A stretch of DNA of 64,000 bases, taken from positions 1-64,000 of the forward strand of contig MCFE01000124.1 of NCBI GenBank assembly GCA_002104905.1, in the 5' to 3' direction. Made by a program: the position numbers and the translations under genes. The notes beneath the pieces were generated by a model. That model worked only from the letters and a program-made list of their open reading frames with translations, was not told where the DNA came from and made no database searches. This DNA is from Basidiobolus meristosporus CBS 931.73. Lineage: Eukaryota; Basidiobolomycota; Basidiobolomycetes; Basidiobolales; Basidiobolaceae. Positions 1 to 13,156 of the stretch are shown in pieces (positions within the stretch are counted from its first letter, which is position 1; the number at the start of each line of letters is the position of its first letter).

Positions 1-3000
1 CTACTGCTGGTATTAGCAACGGAAAACAATTGCATGTAAGCCGCTATGTGCCTGTGAGTAAATGTATCAGATGAAGCTATTCCTCAATCATCAACCATCA
101 GGTATGTAGGCATACCTGGACAAAGGTGTAATGAAGTAACAATGAGATATGATTGGAACTCTGCATTTCACGTGATACTGTAGTGTAGAAACACTGCTGG
201 GGCAAACTGTGCTATGGCTATACTTCGCTTAGGCTACTGATACAAGCCACGGAAGTAGTGTTATCAGCTGTGGGTACGATTCATGAACGGATCAAGTTAC
301 CAGCTTCATGGAGATTGAAATTGCAGGAATCCACTAGAAGGAATGCGTCACGCTCACCAATTTCCAATAGGTTGGATGGAGGGTGTTGCAATACATCATT
401 CATTTGGCATGTGTACCTCCGGACGTAGTATCACCTAATGGTACTACACATCAAGAATGCAAGCTCTCTTATTTGATATTATTTCCGATCTGTTCCTTCA
501 AATAGAGATAAGCTAAATTAATTCACATATTGTTCAAATTCTATTCTCGGCCTTATCCAATGAATCAGCTTATCAGTTTATATGTGTCACTGATGTGCAC
601 AGCTTGCCCTTCAGTTTTGGTAAGCAAGCAACGCAAGACCATGGTTGTCCAAACAGCACGGTTTCCGTACTGTATTGCTTCTTGAGCGATGGAAGCCCAT
701 CCCCAGAATCCCTTATGATGCTGCTCCCTTTAAAGAATGAGGACTCGGGTTCTGACAGCGAACTGAGCACCCTGGATTTCTGGCGTTGGCATCCTCCCCC
801 CATGTTGAGACTTGGTGTTGATCCCAGTTGATCCCAATCAACATCGCTTTACCATAGACATGTCTTCCCCGGCACAGTGCGATGGTATGTATCGCAAACA
901 GGATGCACTTCAGCTTCACGCTGCCCATACCATCCCACCACATACCGACATGTGAAGCGTTTGAGACTTTTGTTGGATTACAATGGAGAAATACGCGGAT
1001 ACAACAGGAATAAACCAACCCGGAATTAATAAAAGCCCCAACAAACTAACCACTTTCAGCTTATCTTCAAGTTTCATCTGGTTTAGCAGAAGGCGCTATG
1101 CAAGTGTGTATGGTCGTACTTTACTCACCGTCAGGTCTAATTTAAGAAACTTACGTCAAAATGGCCGGGTGCTACACGGCACCCAAAGCAATCAGAGCAT
1201 CGAACGATGAAACGATAAAACGTAACTTCGGCCTATGGAGCATCGTTAATAGCAAATGAGCGCTGGTGATAGTGGGATGGATTCGCTGCTGGGACGAACA
1301 CTTGATTAGGAAAGTAATATGCGAATTTCGTGCTCTCCGCCATTGACAGGATGCACGCAGATTAGTTAATACATACCGCTTGATAGTCAGGTTTGCGATG
1401 GGACAAACAACTCAAATCAAGCAGGTTGCGATAAACAGTAGATAGGTCAGCATGTCCCGCTCTGCCGATCGAATCTCCAGGTCGGATTTGGTGGCCAAGC
1501 CACACCACCCAGAGACACCACTTGGACGATCCCGACTGGAGGATAAGACTGCCTCCCCAGACAGAAAGGACTAATGGGCTTTGACGTAAGCCGCAGTAAC
1601 CGCTCAGGCTCGGATCAAGCATCTTGTTCTACCCCAGTGTTTCTGAGCGGCAGTCATGGCCGGCCAGCACAAACATATGGGTCTCTAGTTTAAGGTTTCG
1701 AAGCATCGCAGCACACGCAAGTCCGATGGATTGATAGGGAGCGGGCGGTGGTAATCAGTGACCAGCCTCACCGCGCAATCTCATCTGGTGCTACTTTGGG
1801 TAAATGCCAAATGGGCAAAGGTTTTGGGTTGAAGAGTTGGGGATTGTGGGGAGGTGAAGCCGATAGCATGGTTGATTTTCATTGAGATGCGGCTGTGGCC
1901 AATCATCTCGGGTGCAAGGGAATGAGGGCCAATTGGAGCCCAGGCCAATTGATCACACGACTCACACGACCTTCGCCGAGGCGTCGATTGGCCAGAATAA
2001 CTCCGGATTTCGGGTGAACTCCATTTGTATGGGTCACGACAAGTGGTGGATTGCCATCATGTATGCTCTTGGTCCTGCCCAATAGCCAGTTGATTAGTGC
2101 CAGTCCTAATTGTTGCAACTAATATGATCTTTGCCGCCCCCATTAAAATCTCCCTTGTGCCACCTATCGCTGCGCATACCTCGAAAATTGGTTCGGCCCC
2201 GATGAAACCATACCTGTATTTCACGGATGATCAGTGAATGAGGATTTGGCTCCCGTAGATGTTCGAGATAGTATGACGCCCAGATACGATGGACAGCGCT
2301 AATCGTCCGTTGGTAGTAGTGACAGCGGTGCTGGCGGGCGTACGCTGGCTTGTCGACACGGCATCCCGGCTGCAGGTTACATTCTGCTCACCTGGCGGCC
2401 GAATGATTTGCGCTCGGGCGTCTAATACCCACGCATCACGAATTGGCACATTTTGAATGGAAGCTGGTGGAATACCTGCCCCACCATTTTCCAAATACTT
2501 ACCAACTGAATAAAATGAAACTTGTTTAATGAAATGTCACAGATCTTAAAATACTCCTCGGAAATCAGATTTCTGATTGTAAACACTTGGGAATTTCTGA
2601 TTCGAGCGCATTTCCACTACATTTCCCTTTTGAATGGTGGGATTTCTCGATCCGAAATAATGTTACTTTCCCAGTAAACTAATCGCATTCTGCATGAAAT
2701 TGAGTGGACCAATATCATAGGCTGATCCATACATGCGACCTGGGTGGCCCGTCTCTGATTGGAGGATGCACCACCTTACTAAATCTGATTTAGGAAAGCC
2801 ACCGCTCATTAATGGCCATCCTACCATCCAGCCAAGAGTATAAGAGCCCCAATCCCCTCCTCCAGATTCCTCACAACGGTTCCGCGTAGCCGCACATCGA
2901 ACTCTTCACTTTCCAACCTTATTCTCCTGTTCTACTCAACAGCGAGAAGTACAAGCATCACAAGCTTAGTGTACATACCCAGCTACTGTCAAATCCCATT

Positions 3001-3094
3001 CGCATTCAACTCAGCATATTCTGCTCTATTCATATTTCTCTTCTGAGCAAATTATTGATTAAGCTACAAAAACCAATTAATTCTTTCATTCAAC
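1..3094. other. 5' intergenic region, no supported gene
   Basis: Only short open frames are present, none with a recognisable domain. Two minus-strand frames (about 2494-2231 and 2118-1903) have a protein-like composition but no family match I can name and no convincing start or splice structure; they could be remnants of one decayed gene. The last few hundred bases, rich in CT and CA, should hold the promoter and 5' UTR of the acetyl-CoA carboxylase gene. Confidence 0.5.
2837..2844 (+). promoter_or_regulatory. candidate TATA element upstream of acetyl-CoA carboxylase
   Basis: The string AGTATAAGAG lies about 255 bp upstream of the ACC start codon and is followed by a pyrimidine-rich leader. 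The spacing allows a long 5' UTR. This rests on motif match only; no transcription start can be seen. Confidence 0.3.
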
Positions 3095-6000
3095 ATGAGC
3101 AACGTTCAAGACTTCATAGGTATGTGCGCCGAGTCCTCGCTAAGCCTCCACTGAGTACGAAGGCTTGTTTGGCTAACCCAACTCTAATTTCTAGGCGGTA
3201 ACACTTTGGAGAACGCCCCTCCCAGCATTGTCAAGGACTTCGTCCAGAAGTCTGGTGGTCATACAGTCATCACCAAGGTTCTTATTGCCAACAACGGTAT
3301 CGCTGCCGTCAAAGAGATCCGTTCGGTGAGAAAATGGGCCTACGAGACTTTCGGAAACGAGCGTGCTATCGAATTCACCGTCATGGCCACTCCCGAGGAT
3401 CTCAAGGTCAATGCCGAATACATCCGCATGGCTGATCAGTACGTTGAGGTTCCCGGAGGAACGAACAACAACAACTACGCCAACGTCGATTTGATCATTG
3501 ACATCGCCGAGCGTACCGGAGTTCATGCCATCTGGGCTGGGTGGGGTCATGCTTCCGAAAACCCTCGCCTCCCTGAGCTCCTTCGACAAAGCAAGAACAA
3601 GGCGGTATTCATTGGCCCTCCTGGCTCAGCCATGAGATCTTTGGGTGACAAGATTTCCTCCACGATTGTTGCACAATCTGCCAAAGTCCCTACTTTGGGG
3701 TGGAGCGGTAACGGCTTATCCGAAACTATGACCACTGAGCAAGGTTTCCTTAGTGTTCCCGATGATGTCTACGAGAAAGCCTGTGTTACTTCCGCCGAAC
3801 AAGGCCTGGAGAAAGCCGAGGAGATTGGATTCCCCATTATGATCAAAGCCTCCGAGGGTGGAGGTGGTAAGGGTATCAGAAAGGTCGAGTCTGCGGAGGC
3901 TTTTGCCCAATCTTACCATCAAGTTGAGGGTGAAGTCCCCGGATCCCCCATCTTCATCATGAAGCTTGCTGGTGACTCTAGACATCTTGAGGTCCAGTTG
4001 CTTGCCGATCAATACGGTAATGCTATCTCCCTTTTCGGCAGAGACTGCTCGGTGCAACGTCGTCACCAAAAGATCATCGAAGAAGCCCCGGTCACAATCG
4101 CCAAGCCGGATACTTTCGAGGAAATGGAGAAGGCTGCTGTACGCCTTGCCAAACTTGTCGGTTATGTCAGCGCTGGTACTGTCGAGTACCTTTACAGCCA
4201 TTCCGATGAACGTTTCTACTTCCTGGAGTTGAATCCCAGATTGCAGGTGGAGCATCCTACCACCGAAATGGTTTCCGGTGTCAATCTCCCCGCCGCCCAA
4301 CTTCAAATTGCTATGGGAATCCCTCTCCATAGAATTCGTGACATTCGCTTGTTGTACGGATTGGCCCCAAGTGGCACTTCCGAAATTGACTTCGATTTCG
4401 AGAAGCAGGAGTCCTACCAAACTCAGCGCAAGCCTTCCCCCAAGGGACACGTTATTGCTGTCCGTATCACCGCCGAGAATCCCGATGCTGGCTTCAAGCC
4501 AAGCGGAGGAATGATGGAGGAACTCAACTTCAGAAGTAGCACTAACGTCTGGGGATACTTCTCCCTTAGTTCAGCTGGTGGTCTTCACGAGTTCGCTGAT
4601 TCCCAATTTGGTCATATTTTCTCGTATGGTGAAAATCGTCAACAAGCTCGTAAGAATATGGTTGTTGCCTTGAAAGAAATGTCTATTCGTGGTGAATTCC
4701 GTACCACCGTGGAATACCTCATCAAGTTGCTGGAGACCGAGGCATTCGAGCACAACACTGTCAATACCGGATGGTTGGACACCTTGATCTCCAAGAAATT
4801 AACTGCCGAGAGACCTCCAACTACCTTGGCTATTCTCTGTGGCGCCGTCTACAAAGCCCATTCCCAGTCCGAAGAAAAGATCCAGGAATTCAAACGCTCT
4901 CTTGAGAGAGGTCAGGTGTTGAGCAAGGATATTTTGCGCTCTGCCTTCACTGTTGACTTCATTATGGAAGGTGTTCGTTACAAGTTCACTGCTACTCGTA
5001 TATCCCACGACGCATACGCACTTTACATCAACGGAACCAGAACCGAGATCTCGGTTCGCTCCTTGACTGATGGTGGACTCTTGGTCCTTCTTGACGGAAA
5101 GAGTCACACTATCTACACCAAGGAAGAGGTCCAAGCCACTCGTATGATGGTTGATGGAAAGACCTGTTTGTTGGAGCAAGAGAATGACCCTACTCAGTTG
5201 AGATCCCCATCACCTGGTAAATTGGTGCGCTACTTGGTCGAGCCAGGAGGCCACATCAAGTCTGGTGACGCCTACGCTGAGATTGAGGTTATGAAAATGT
5301 ACATGCCTTTGGTTGCCTCCGAAGATGGTATTGTTCAGTTCATCAAACAGCCCGGAAGTACTCTTGGTGCTGGAGACATCATTGGTATCCTCACCCTGGA
5401 TGACCCTAGCCTTGTCCGCCACGCCAAGTTGTTCGAAGGCCAAATTCCTCCCATGGGCCCACCCCTCCACGTCGGTGACAAGGTTCATCAACGCTTCCGT
5501 GAAATCAAGCGTTCACTTGACCTCATTTTGGATGGTTATGATAGTCAACGCCCAGTTCAGACTACAATCAAGCAGCTCCTTGAATATCTCCAAGACAACG
5601 AATTGCCATTCAATCAATTCAACGAAGTCATGTCTGCTTTGTCAGGAAGAATGCCTGCCAAGCTGGAATCGGAACTTTACCACTTGGTCGACCAGGCTCA
5701 AAAGAACCAGGCCGTTTTCCCTGCGGCTAAGCTCAATGAGGTTATCGAAAGCTACGCCCGCAACTTGAGACCCTCCGAAGTCGCTACTTTCAAGACATCA
5801 CTTGCCCCTATCATTGAGGTGGTCACCTCCTTCATTGCTGGCCCAATCACTAACCAGAGACGTGTTATCTACGAGTTGTTCAACAAGTATTACACCACTG
5901 AAAAGCTCTTCGATGACGATACCAAGCGTGAAGAAGAAGTTATTCTCAGCCTGCGTGACGCCCACAAGGATGATCTTAACTTGGTGGTTAATTTGGTTCA

Positions 6001-9000
6001 ATCTCACTGGAGAGTTGCGGGTAAGAACAGCTTGATTCTTGCCTTACTCGAAGAGATCCGCCCTCACGGAGTTGGTGGCTCTTTGGACAAATGCTACTCT
6101 TCTATCTTGAAGAACTTGTCTGAGTTGAACAGTCGCCATACCGCCAAGGTTGCTCTTCTTGCCAAGGAGATGGTTATCCAAACTCAGCTTCCTTCCTACG
6201 AGGAGCGTATGGTCCAGATGGAGCGCATTCTCAAGAGCGCTGTTACCGACACTATCTATGGTGTTGGTGAGGAAGAATACCGCACACCCAGTTATGATTC
6301 TATCAAGGATCTTATCGTGACCAACTACTTCATGTTCGATGTTCTTCAGAACTTCTTCTATCACGAAAACGTCTGGATCTCCCTTGCCGCCTTAGAGGTT
6401 TACTGCAGACGTTCATACCATGCTTATGATATTTACGATACTGTTTACCACACTGAGCAAACTCCCTTCATTTTTGAATGGAACTTCGAACTCCATGGAT
6501 CCAGCAGAGTTGGCTCCTTGGAGCGCAACCTCTCTTCCCAGCGCATCTTGAGTATTTCTGACATGAGCTTTATGCAGAATACTGTTGGTGATGAGCCCAT
6601 TCGTAGAGGTGCTATGGGTGCTTTCCAGACCTTCGAGGAGCTTGAGGCTCACTTTGACCGTGTACTCTCGGTCTTCAGCCTCGTCGAGTCCAAGAATGTT
6701 GCCCCTAGAAACATCTTGAACTTGGCCTTGCATGTTCCCCTCTCGGAAGAATTCCATGACCAGACCTGGGTCCAGCGTTTGCAACAGTTCTTGCAGTCCA
6801 ATGCTGAGAAGCTTCGTAGCCGCGGCATCCGCCGTGTCACCTTCTTGTTGAACCGTGAAGGCTCCACCCCTGCATTCTTCACCTTCCGCGAGAAGAACGA
6901 ATACGCGGAAGACCAAACCATCCGTCATATCGAGCCTGCATTGGCCTATCAATTGGAGCTTAACCGTCTTTCTAACTTCGACATTACCCCATGCTTCAGC
7001 GAGAACCGCAACATCCACGTCTACTATGCCGTTGGCAAGGAGAACATCTCTGATTGCAGATTCTTTGTGCGAGTGCTGGTTCGTCCAGGCAGACTCAGAT
7101 CCAATCTTCAGACCGCAGACTACCTTGTGTCGGAGAGTGACCGCTTGTTGACTGATATTCTTGATGCCCTTGAGATCGTCAACTCGACCTACAAGAATTC
7201 CGATTGCAACCATTTGTTCATCAACTTCATCCCTACATTCGTTCTTGAGCCTGAGCAGGTAGAATCTGCCTTGACTGGATTCATCGATCGTCATGGTAAG
7301 CGTCTATGGAGACAGCGTGTGACTGGGGCCGAGATCCGCTTCAATGTTCAAACCAGCAAGTCCGAGAACCCCATCCCTGTGCGCTTCACCATCAGCAACG
7401 TCTCTGGTTTCGTTCTCCAAATGGAAACTTACACCGAAGAGAAGAACGGAGCTGGCGAGTTGATCTACAAATCATTGGGCGCCCCTGGATCCATGCACCT
7501 CCAGCCCATCTCTACCAAGTATCAAATCAAGGAATGGCTCCAGCCCCGCCGTTACAAGGCCCATGTTATGGGCACCGCCTATGTCTACGATTTCCCCGAA
7601 CTGTTCAGACAATCCATTCGTAACTCCTGGGCGAAGGCCGCTGCCCAGGATCCTACCCTCCGTGCACCCCAAGAGCTGCTGAACGCCAAGGAGTTGGTGT
7701 TGGATGAGAACAACGAAATCCACGAGCTCTACCGTCCACCGGGCTCCAACAACTGCGGTATGGTTGCTTGGATCTTCGAGATGTTCACACCAGAGTATCC
7801 TCAAGGCAGAAAGGTCGTGGTGATTGCCAACGACATCACATTCCGTATTGGTTCCTTCGGGGTTGCCGAGGATATGGTCTTCTACAAGGCCTCCGAGCTA
7901 GCCCGTAAGCTTGGTATCCCCCGAGTCTACCTGTCTGCCAACTCCGGTGCTCGTATTGGTTTGGCTGAGGAGGTTCAGTCCATGTTCCGTGCCGCATGGA
8001 ACGACAAGGAGGATGCTTCCAAGGGCTTCAAGTACCTCTACCTTACCCTGGACGAATACGAGGGCTTGAACGCCGAAGGCCAGAAGGTCGTCCTTGGTCA
8101 GGAGATCGAGGACGAAGGCGAACGTCGCTTCATGATCACTGACGTGATTGGTGCGACCGACGGCTTGGGTGTGGAGAATTTGCGTGGATCTGGTCTCATT
8201 GCTGGTGAAACCTCTCGCGCCTACGATGACATCTTCACCATTACCTTGGTCAGCTGTAGATCGGTTGGTATCGGTGCTTATCTTGTCCGTCTAGGCCAGA
8301 GAACCATTCAGAACGAAGGACAGCCCATCATTCTTACCGGTGCTCCCGCCTTGAACAAGGTTCTCGGTCGCGAGGTGTACTCGTCCAACCTGCAGTTGGG
8401 CGGTACTCAGATCATGTACAAGAATGGTGTGTCCCACAACACCGCTGCCAACGATCTTGATGGTATTGCCAAGATCATCGACTGGTTGTCATTCGTACCT
8501 GCCCATCGTGGCGGCAACCTCCCAATTGTGCGCAGCATCGACCCAGTTGATCGTGAGATCACCTATACTCCCCCCAAGGGACCCTCTGACCCTCGACACT
8601 TCCTTCAAGGTAGATTCGAGAACGACGACAATACCGGCGAGTGGTTGAGCGGTTTCTTCGACAAGGGTTCCTTTGTTGAAACTCTTGGTGGATGGGCCCG
8701 TACCGTGGTGACTGGTCGCGCTCGCCTTGGAGGTATCCCCATGGGTGTGATTGCTGTGGAAACCCGTACTGTGGAGCACATCATCCCTGCTGATCCCGCC
8801 AACGTTAGCTCTGAGGAACAGGTTCTCGTTGAGGCTGGTGGTGTCTGGTACCCCAACTCTGCATACAAGACTGCCCAAGCCATCAACGACTTCAACAAGG
8901 GAGAGCAACTTCCTTTGATCATCTTCGCTAACTGGCGTGGTTTCTCTGGTGGCCAGCGCGATATGTACAACGAGATCCTCAAGTACGGCTCGTACATTGT

Positions 9001-9799
9001 CGATGCTTTGGCCAACTACAAACAGCCAGCATTCGTCTACATCGTCCCCAACGGTGAGCTTAGAGGTGGTGCATGGGTTGTCCTTGACCCTACCATCAAC
9101 TCCGACATGATGGAAATGTACGCCGACTCCAAGGCCAGAGCCGGCGTCTTGGAGCCCGAGGGTATCGTGGAAATCAAGTTCCGTAAGCCACACCTTCTTG
9201 CCGCCATGGAAAGATTGGACGACACCTACCGCAGCCTGAAGCAGCAGCTGAAGAACACCGAAATCACCGCCGAGCAGAAGGCCGAGCTCACCTTGAAGTT
9301 GGAGGCCAGAGAGAAGGATCTCCTTCCCATCTACTCCCAGATTGCCATCCACTTCGCCGACCTTCATGACACCCCCGGCCGTATGAAGGCCAAGGGCACC
9401 ATTCGCGAGTCATTGGATTGGAAGAATGCCCGTCAATACTTCTACTGGCGTGTACTCAGACGTGTCAACGAAGAGCGCTGGTTGAAGCAGATCCTTAGTG
9501 CCAACAGCACTTTGGCCCGTGAGGATAGCATCGCTCACCTCAAGAATTGGTTCTTGCAGGACACCAACAGCGATGCCCAAACCTGGGAGAGCGCTGATGA
9601 GACTGTTGCCCAATGGTTGGTGCAATCATCGCAGAACATCGAGCAACACCTGCAGAAGTTGAGGAAGTCCTATGTTGCCAGACAGGTCGTTGATTTGGCA
9701 TTATCCGACCGTTCTGCTGCATTGGAAGGATTCATCGAAACCTTTAACACCCTCTCCACTGAAGAGCGTGACTACTTGTTGAGTCAGTTGACCCACTAA
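3095..9799 (+). CDS. ACC1: acetyl-CoA carboxylase, multifunctional cytosolic
   Basis: Carboxylates acetyl-CoA to malonyl-CoA with ATP, bicarbonate and biotin, the committed step of fatty acid synthesis. Two exons, 3095-3119 and 3195-9799, flank a 75-nt GTATGT...CTAG intron; joining them gives 2209 aa beginning MSNVQDFIGGNTLENAP. Domains in order: biotin carboxylase near the N terminus (NNGIAAVKEIRS, ATP-grasp loop EGGGGKGIR near residue 230, ELNPRLQVEHP); biotinyl domain with EVMKMYMP, the biotinylated lysine being K709; a long central region; and the carboxyltransferase from about 1500 (GSFGVAEDMVF, SANSGARIGLAEE, FANWRGFSGGQRDM). Length and order match fungal ACC1. The ATG is preferred because the 25-nt first exon splices in frame. 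No break is seen. It converges on the SWIRM gene downstream. Confidence 0.97.
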
Positions 9800-10324
9800 A
9801 CATCAGTTCTATACCCTAACCCCCCCCCATCATCATATGTTGCATTAGGAATCTTCCCGTGCAACTTTGCCTAGCCACTGTATTTTTTCTTGCATTTTCT
9901 ATCAATTAACAATTAAACGATTCTCAACCCATCCATGTCCCACTCCAGTCACCGCCTGGATGATCGACCTGATTGCAGATCGCCCAGTGCATCATTATGA
10001 TCTGTGCATAGGCCAGTGATTCGCTTAGCTCGTGATTCGCACCACATTGGCTGCCCCAGGTGTTCTACATCAGCATTGAGCAGCCGCATCCCCTGAACCA
10101 TCTGATCGTATGCATTGGGTTGGCCATTCAACAGTCAGGAGGGAACGCAAGGGCAGGTCGAGTCGAGTTACTTACAATGGTTTATTTTACACATTAGCAA
10201 TCTGGTGTGTTTGCGAAGAATGGGAAACGAATCCTGACAATAGGGTAACTGTGGATAGTACAAGGTGTTATCGTGGAGAAAATCCGATGCCACCGAACGG
10301 AGAGTGTTGGTATGGGTGAATGGC
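9800..10324. other. convergent intergenic region (ACC and SWIRM gene 3' ends)
   Basis: This holds the 3' UTRs of two convergent genes. A run of nine C occurs around 9821-9829, and AT-rich stretches with AATTAA-type strings near 9905-9915 could serve polyadenylation of ACC. No gene is supported. Confidence 0.5.
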
Positions 10325-11521
10325 TCAATCATCATGCGCATTCCCCAGCCAGCCTATGTCGTGAAACCAATCCCACACTTTGCCAGTTTTGTTGACGTCC
10401 ACCCGGCACATCCGCTGTGCATCGGTTTTGCGAAATTGCGCTTTCAGTCGGGATTCGTGTAGAATGACCCTCTTGATGGTTAGGTACTGATCGGGCTTCA
10501 GCCTCAGTATTGAAGCGACATCCGCCTCCTCTGGTAACAGAGTGCTATACAGTGGGTGTCTCGAGATATCCAGCGGCACGCCTATCAGTCAAACAGGATG
10601 AGCACTCTCCCTCGCATATGCAGACATAAGAATAACAATACCTTTCCAGACAACCTTGGATCTGCTAGCGACGCGCTTATCTATTGGCGGCGTTACGATA
10701 TCGTCCTCCAGGGTGGCATCCAATATCTTCTTCAGCTTGTCCGAGTTGAGTTTGTGCGTGTTATGTGGGTGTTTGTGTGGGCTTTGGATTTCGGGCTCGC
10801 TTTTCTTTCCCTGGATATCCCCCAGCTCGAACAGCTTCTGGGGGTCCTCGCGGTACATGCTATCTACTGCGTTGAGCTTGATGATTCCAAGCTTCATGCG
10901 CTCCTCCTCGGACAACGGCGGAACGATGCTTCGCCTTGGATAGGGGTTTTTGCGTCTTCGATGTCGACTGGCCCCCGGCCTGCGCGTGGGGACACATTGA
11001 TGTGTGGCCAGTCGATTTTCTGATGGAATCGATGTTTGGTGTGACAGCAACATCACCTCCTGGGTCGTACGAGATGTCCAGGTAAACTGATATAAGAATG
11101 GCGTTGGCAAGGAGGGTTTTCTACTGATGTGATCGAGTGAAGGATGTTGGCTGGTAAATGAACGGCATACACCCGCTTCGTAAGTGGTCAAATCTGAAAG
11201 CTCGTCAGTAATATAATGTACAAGGATATCTATGTGTTAACGTGATTGGCGACGATGTGATGTTAGTTACACGCGAATGAGGGTTATAATGATAAACTCA
11301 ACTACATGTTGAGAATTTTTCTCTTGACCGTGTCTCTTTATATTCTCCCCAAGAAATCCTGAGGGCTCACCGATTGGCGCAGCCGACTGATCCCGGGTCA
11401 AGACAAATTTCGAAATCCCATCTTTTAGTAAGGTTTTTCTCGAGCGCATGGATCGGGGATTGATTGTTGCCTGATGTTTGTGGTGCATTGGCGATTTTTT
11501 CCATCGCAGCATTGTCGGCAT
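10325..11521 (-). CDS. SWIRM-domain protein, FUN19/laf-like
   Basis: Three exons read on the minus strand: 11521-11371, 11193-10642 and 10581-10325. Donors GTGAGC and GTATTG pair with acceptors TTTCAG and GATAG, and phases agree (1,1), giving 319 aa. The C-terminal ~80 residues form a SWIRM domain: HPLYSTLLPEEADVASIL, LRLKPDQYLTIKR, then AQRMCRVDVNKTGKVWDWF. SWIRM is a helical DNA- or histone-binding module of chromatin proteins; a lone C-terminal copy behind a basic, low-complexity N-terminal part resembles yeast FUN19 and fission-yeast laf proteins. The N-terminal two thirds is Arg/Pro/Ser-rich (RRPGASRHRRRKNPYPRR). A nuclear role is inferred. The first exon is the least certain: another ATG lies 8 nt upstream in a different, short frame. 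nudC lies 174 bp upstream on the same strand. Confidence 0.8.
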
Positions 11522-11695
11522 TGAGCCATGGTGTGAGTCTCAACTCAATGCGGATTATTAAGCTTAGAAATTCACAACCTTGACATCACTGATTTGCCAA
11601 ATTTGACTAGGCTTGGTCTACATATCATATGGTACACGCTGAAAATGCCCGGTTGCAAACACTGGATTTATTGGATATTTGTTGCATGCTGCCAC

Positions 11696-12661
11696 CTACG
11701 GAAGCTTGACTTGGCTAAACTATGAGAAATCATCAATACACGCTCGGAAAACTTCGTGGGACTCGGGCACTACTTACGTCCATCTCCGGATGCTATACGA
11801 CGAATAATTCCCCATTAGTATATGAGTGATAGAAGACCCCGACTGACTGGTTGGAGGGTTACCTGTTGCTTGAACTTCTCGAACATCTCCATCTTCTTGA
11901 GCTCTTCGCTAGATGGAAGACCCATGGCCTTCTGGCGCTGATCGAACTGTTTGTTGGTTAGATCTCTGCTACACACCTTGCTAGGGGGAGGTTCAGGAGC
12001 ATTCACAGTACCATCATTTTCTCTACCATGGTGCGTGTCTCGCCATCTAGATCCTCCAGCTTGGAGTTCTCTGGCTGGATCTTGGTTGTGTCGATCTTGG
12101 GGTGATGGGTGACCACGTTTTCCCACCATTCCATGCCGTTGACTTTCTCCAAATGGATTTGCACCTCTTTACGATCCTCTGCGTTGCCGGAAAAGAGCAA
12201 GATGAGTCGAACATAGGCGAAGCGATGGGAGGGGGGTGCTCTTACTCACCTAGAGTCCAAGTCGAGTCGTCGAGCTTGACTGCCTTGCATAGTTCGCCCT
12301 GGTAACCATATCAGCTTTGCCCCGATTCTTTCAGTGAAGTGTATATCCTACCTCGACAATGGGTGGCTGGTTCTTCAGCCCGACAGTGAGGTGATTCTTC
12401 TTTATGACTACGTTGAGATCTTTGGCCCTTACTCCTTGTGGGACCGGGACAACGATGTCCACCTCTTGTAAGGTTTGTCTCCACTGATATGGGAGTTCTA
12501 TTTGGGAGAGGGGACTGGTTTAGTTGGCCAATCGTGCGTGGTGAAGACTGCGCATGATCTTTACTTGCTTGCTCCTCCCTCTCCTTCTGACGAATCTCCT
12601 CGTCGTACTTGGCCGCTTCCTCCTCCGTCATATCGGCGTACTTTTTTTCGCTGGTGGACAT
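11696..12661 (-). CDS. nudC: nuclear migration protein NudC
   Basis: NudC is a CS-domain co-chaperone needed for dynein-dependent nuclear movement. Seven exons on the minus strand: 12661-12565, 12497-12352, 12298-12250, 12178-12012, 11946-11863, 11792-11778 and 11719-11696. The exon lengths sum to 582 nt, all phases agree, and the product is 193 aa, close to short fungal NudC. An acidic N terminus ([15 protein letters not shown]) precedes the p23-like CS domain ([53 protein letters not shown]). The usual C-terminal tail follows ([18 protein letters not shown], then HPEMD and FSQVKLP). Exon 6 is a 15-nt microexon encoding HPEMD and exon 7 is 24 nt including the TAG. Both are needed to complete the conserved tail, so the short exons are well supported. 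Confidence 0.93.
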
Positions 12662-13156
12662 TTTTGAATAGGCTATATCCAAGGCAAACCGACTGTCTCC
12701 CTCAACAGACGAAGGGGTACTATTGCTGATGACTGTATGATGTAAAAAAAAATCAAAACGTCATTCAATTGATCAAAGAATGATTCTAAATGCGCGGATT
12801 TGTTGATTCAATGGAAACTAATGGAATATCCCACACCAACCCGCGGTGCAATTTCCACAATTGTTGCATGCTCAATGTCTCTGGTGAGTAGGATTCGGTC
12901 GAACGGGAAAGACCAGTTTCGAGATAGGTGCCATGGAGTTTTCGATGCTTTTATTCAAGTAGGATGCCTACTGTTTGGGAGACATCAAGGCTTCGGCTTC
13001 ATCAGAAAGAGTATATATACCAAACCCCACAATAAAATGACGAGATTCTCTACAAATAATGCTTACATGGAACATCACACACCATTACTTTACCAGCAGA
13101 CTTATCAAACGGTCAATGGAGCGTGGCGGCTCGAGAGTGCAACATAAACATCCTCA
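12662..13156. other. intergenic region between glucokinase 3' end and nudC
   Basis: About 495 bp that should carry the nudC promoter and the glucokinase 3' UTR. A run of A (12746-12753) is the only simple feature. No further gene is supported. Confidence 0.5.

Noticed and set aside
3191-9722. Many long open frames antisense or shifted within the ACC gene (for example 6413-7294 and 8489-9367 minus)
   Set aside because: They fall entirely inside a well-conserved gene and show no domain of their own; they result from its codon bias.
9821-9829. C homopolymer following TAACC, resembling telomeric sequence
   Set aside because: A single short run without tandem repeat units; ordinary 3' UTR simple sequence.
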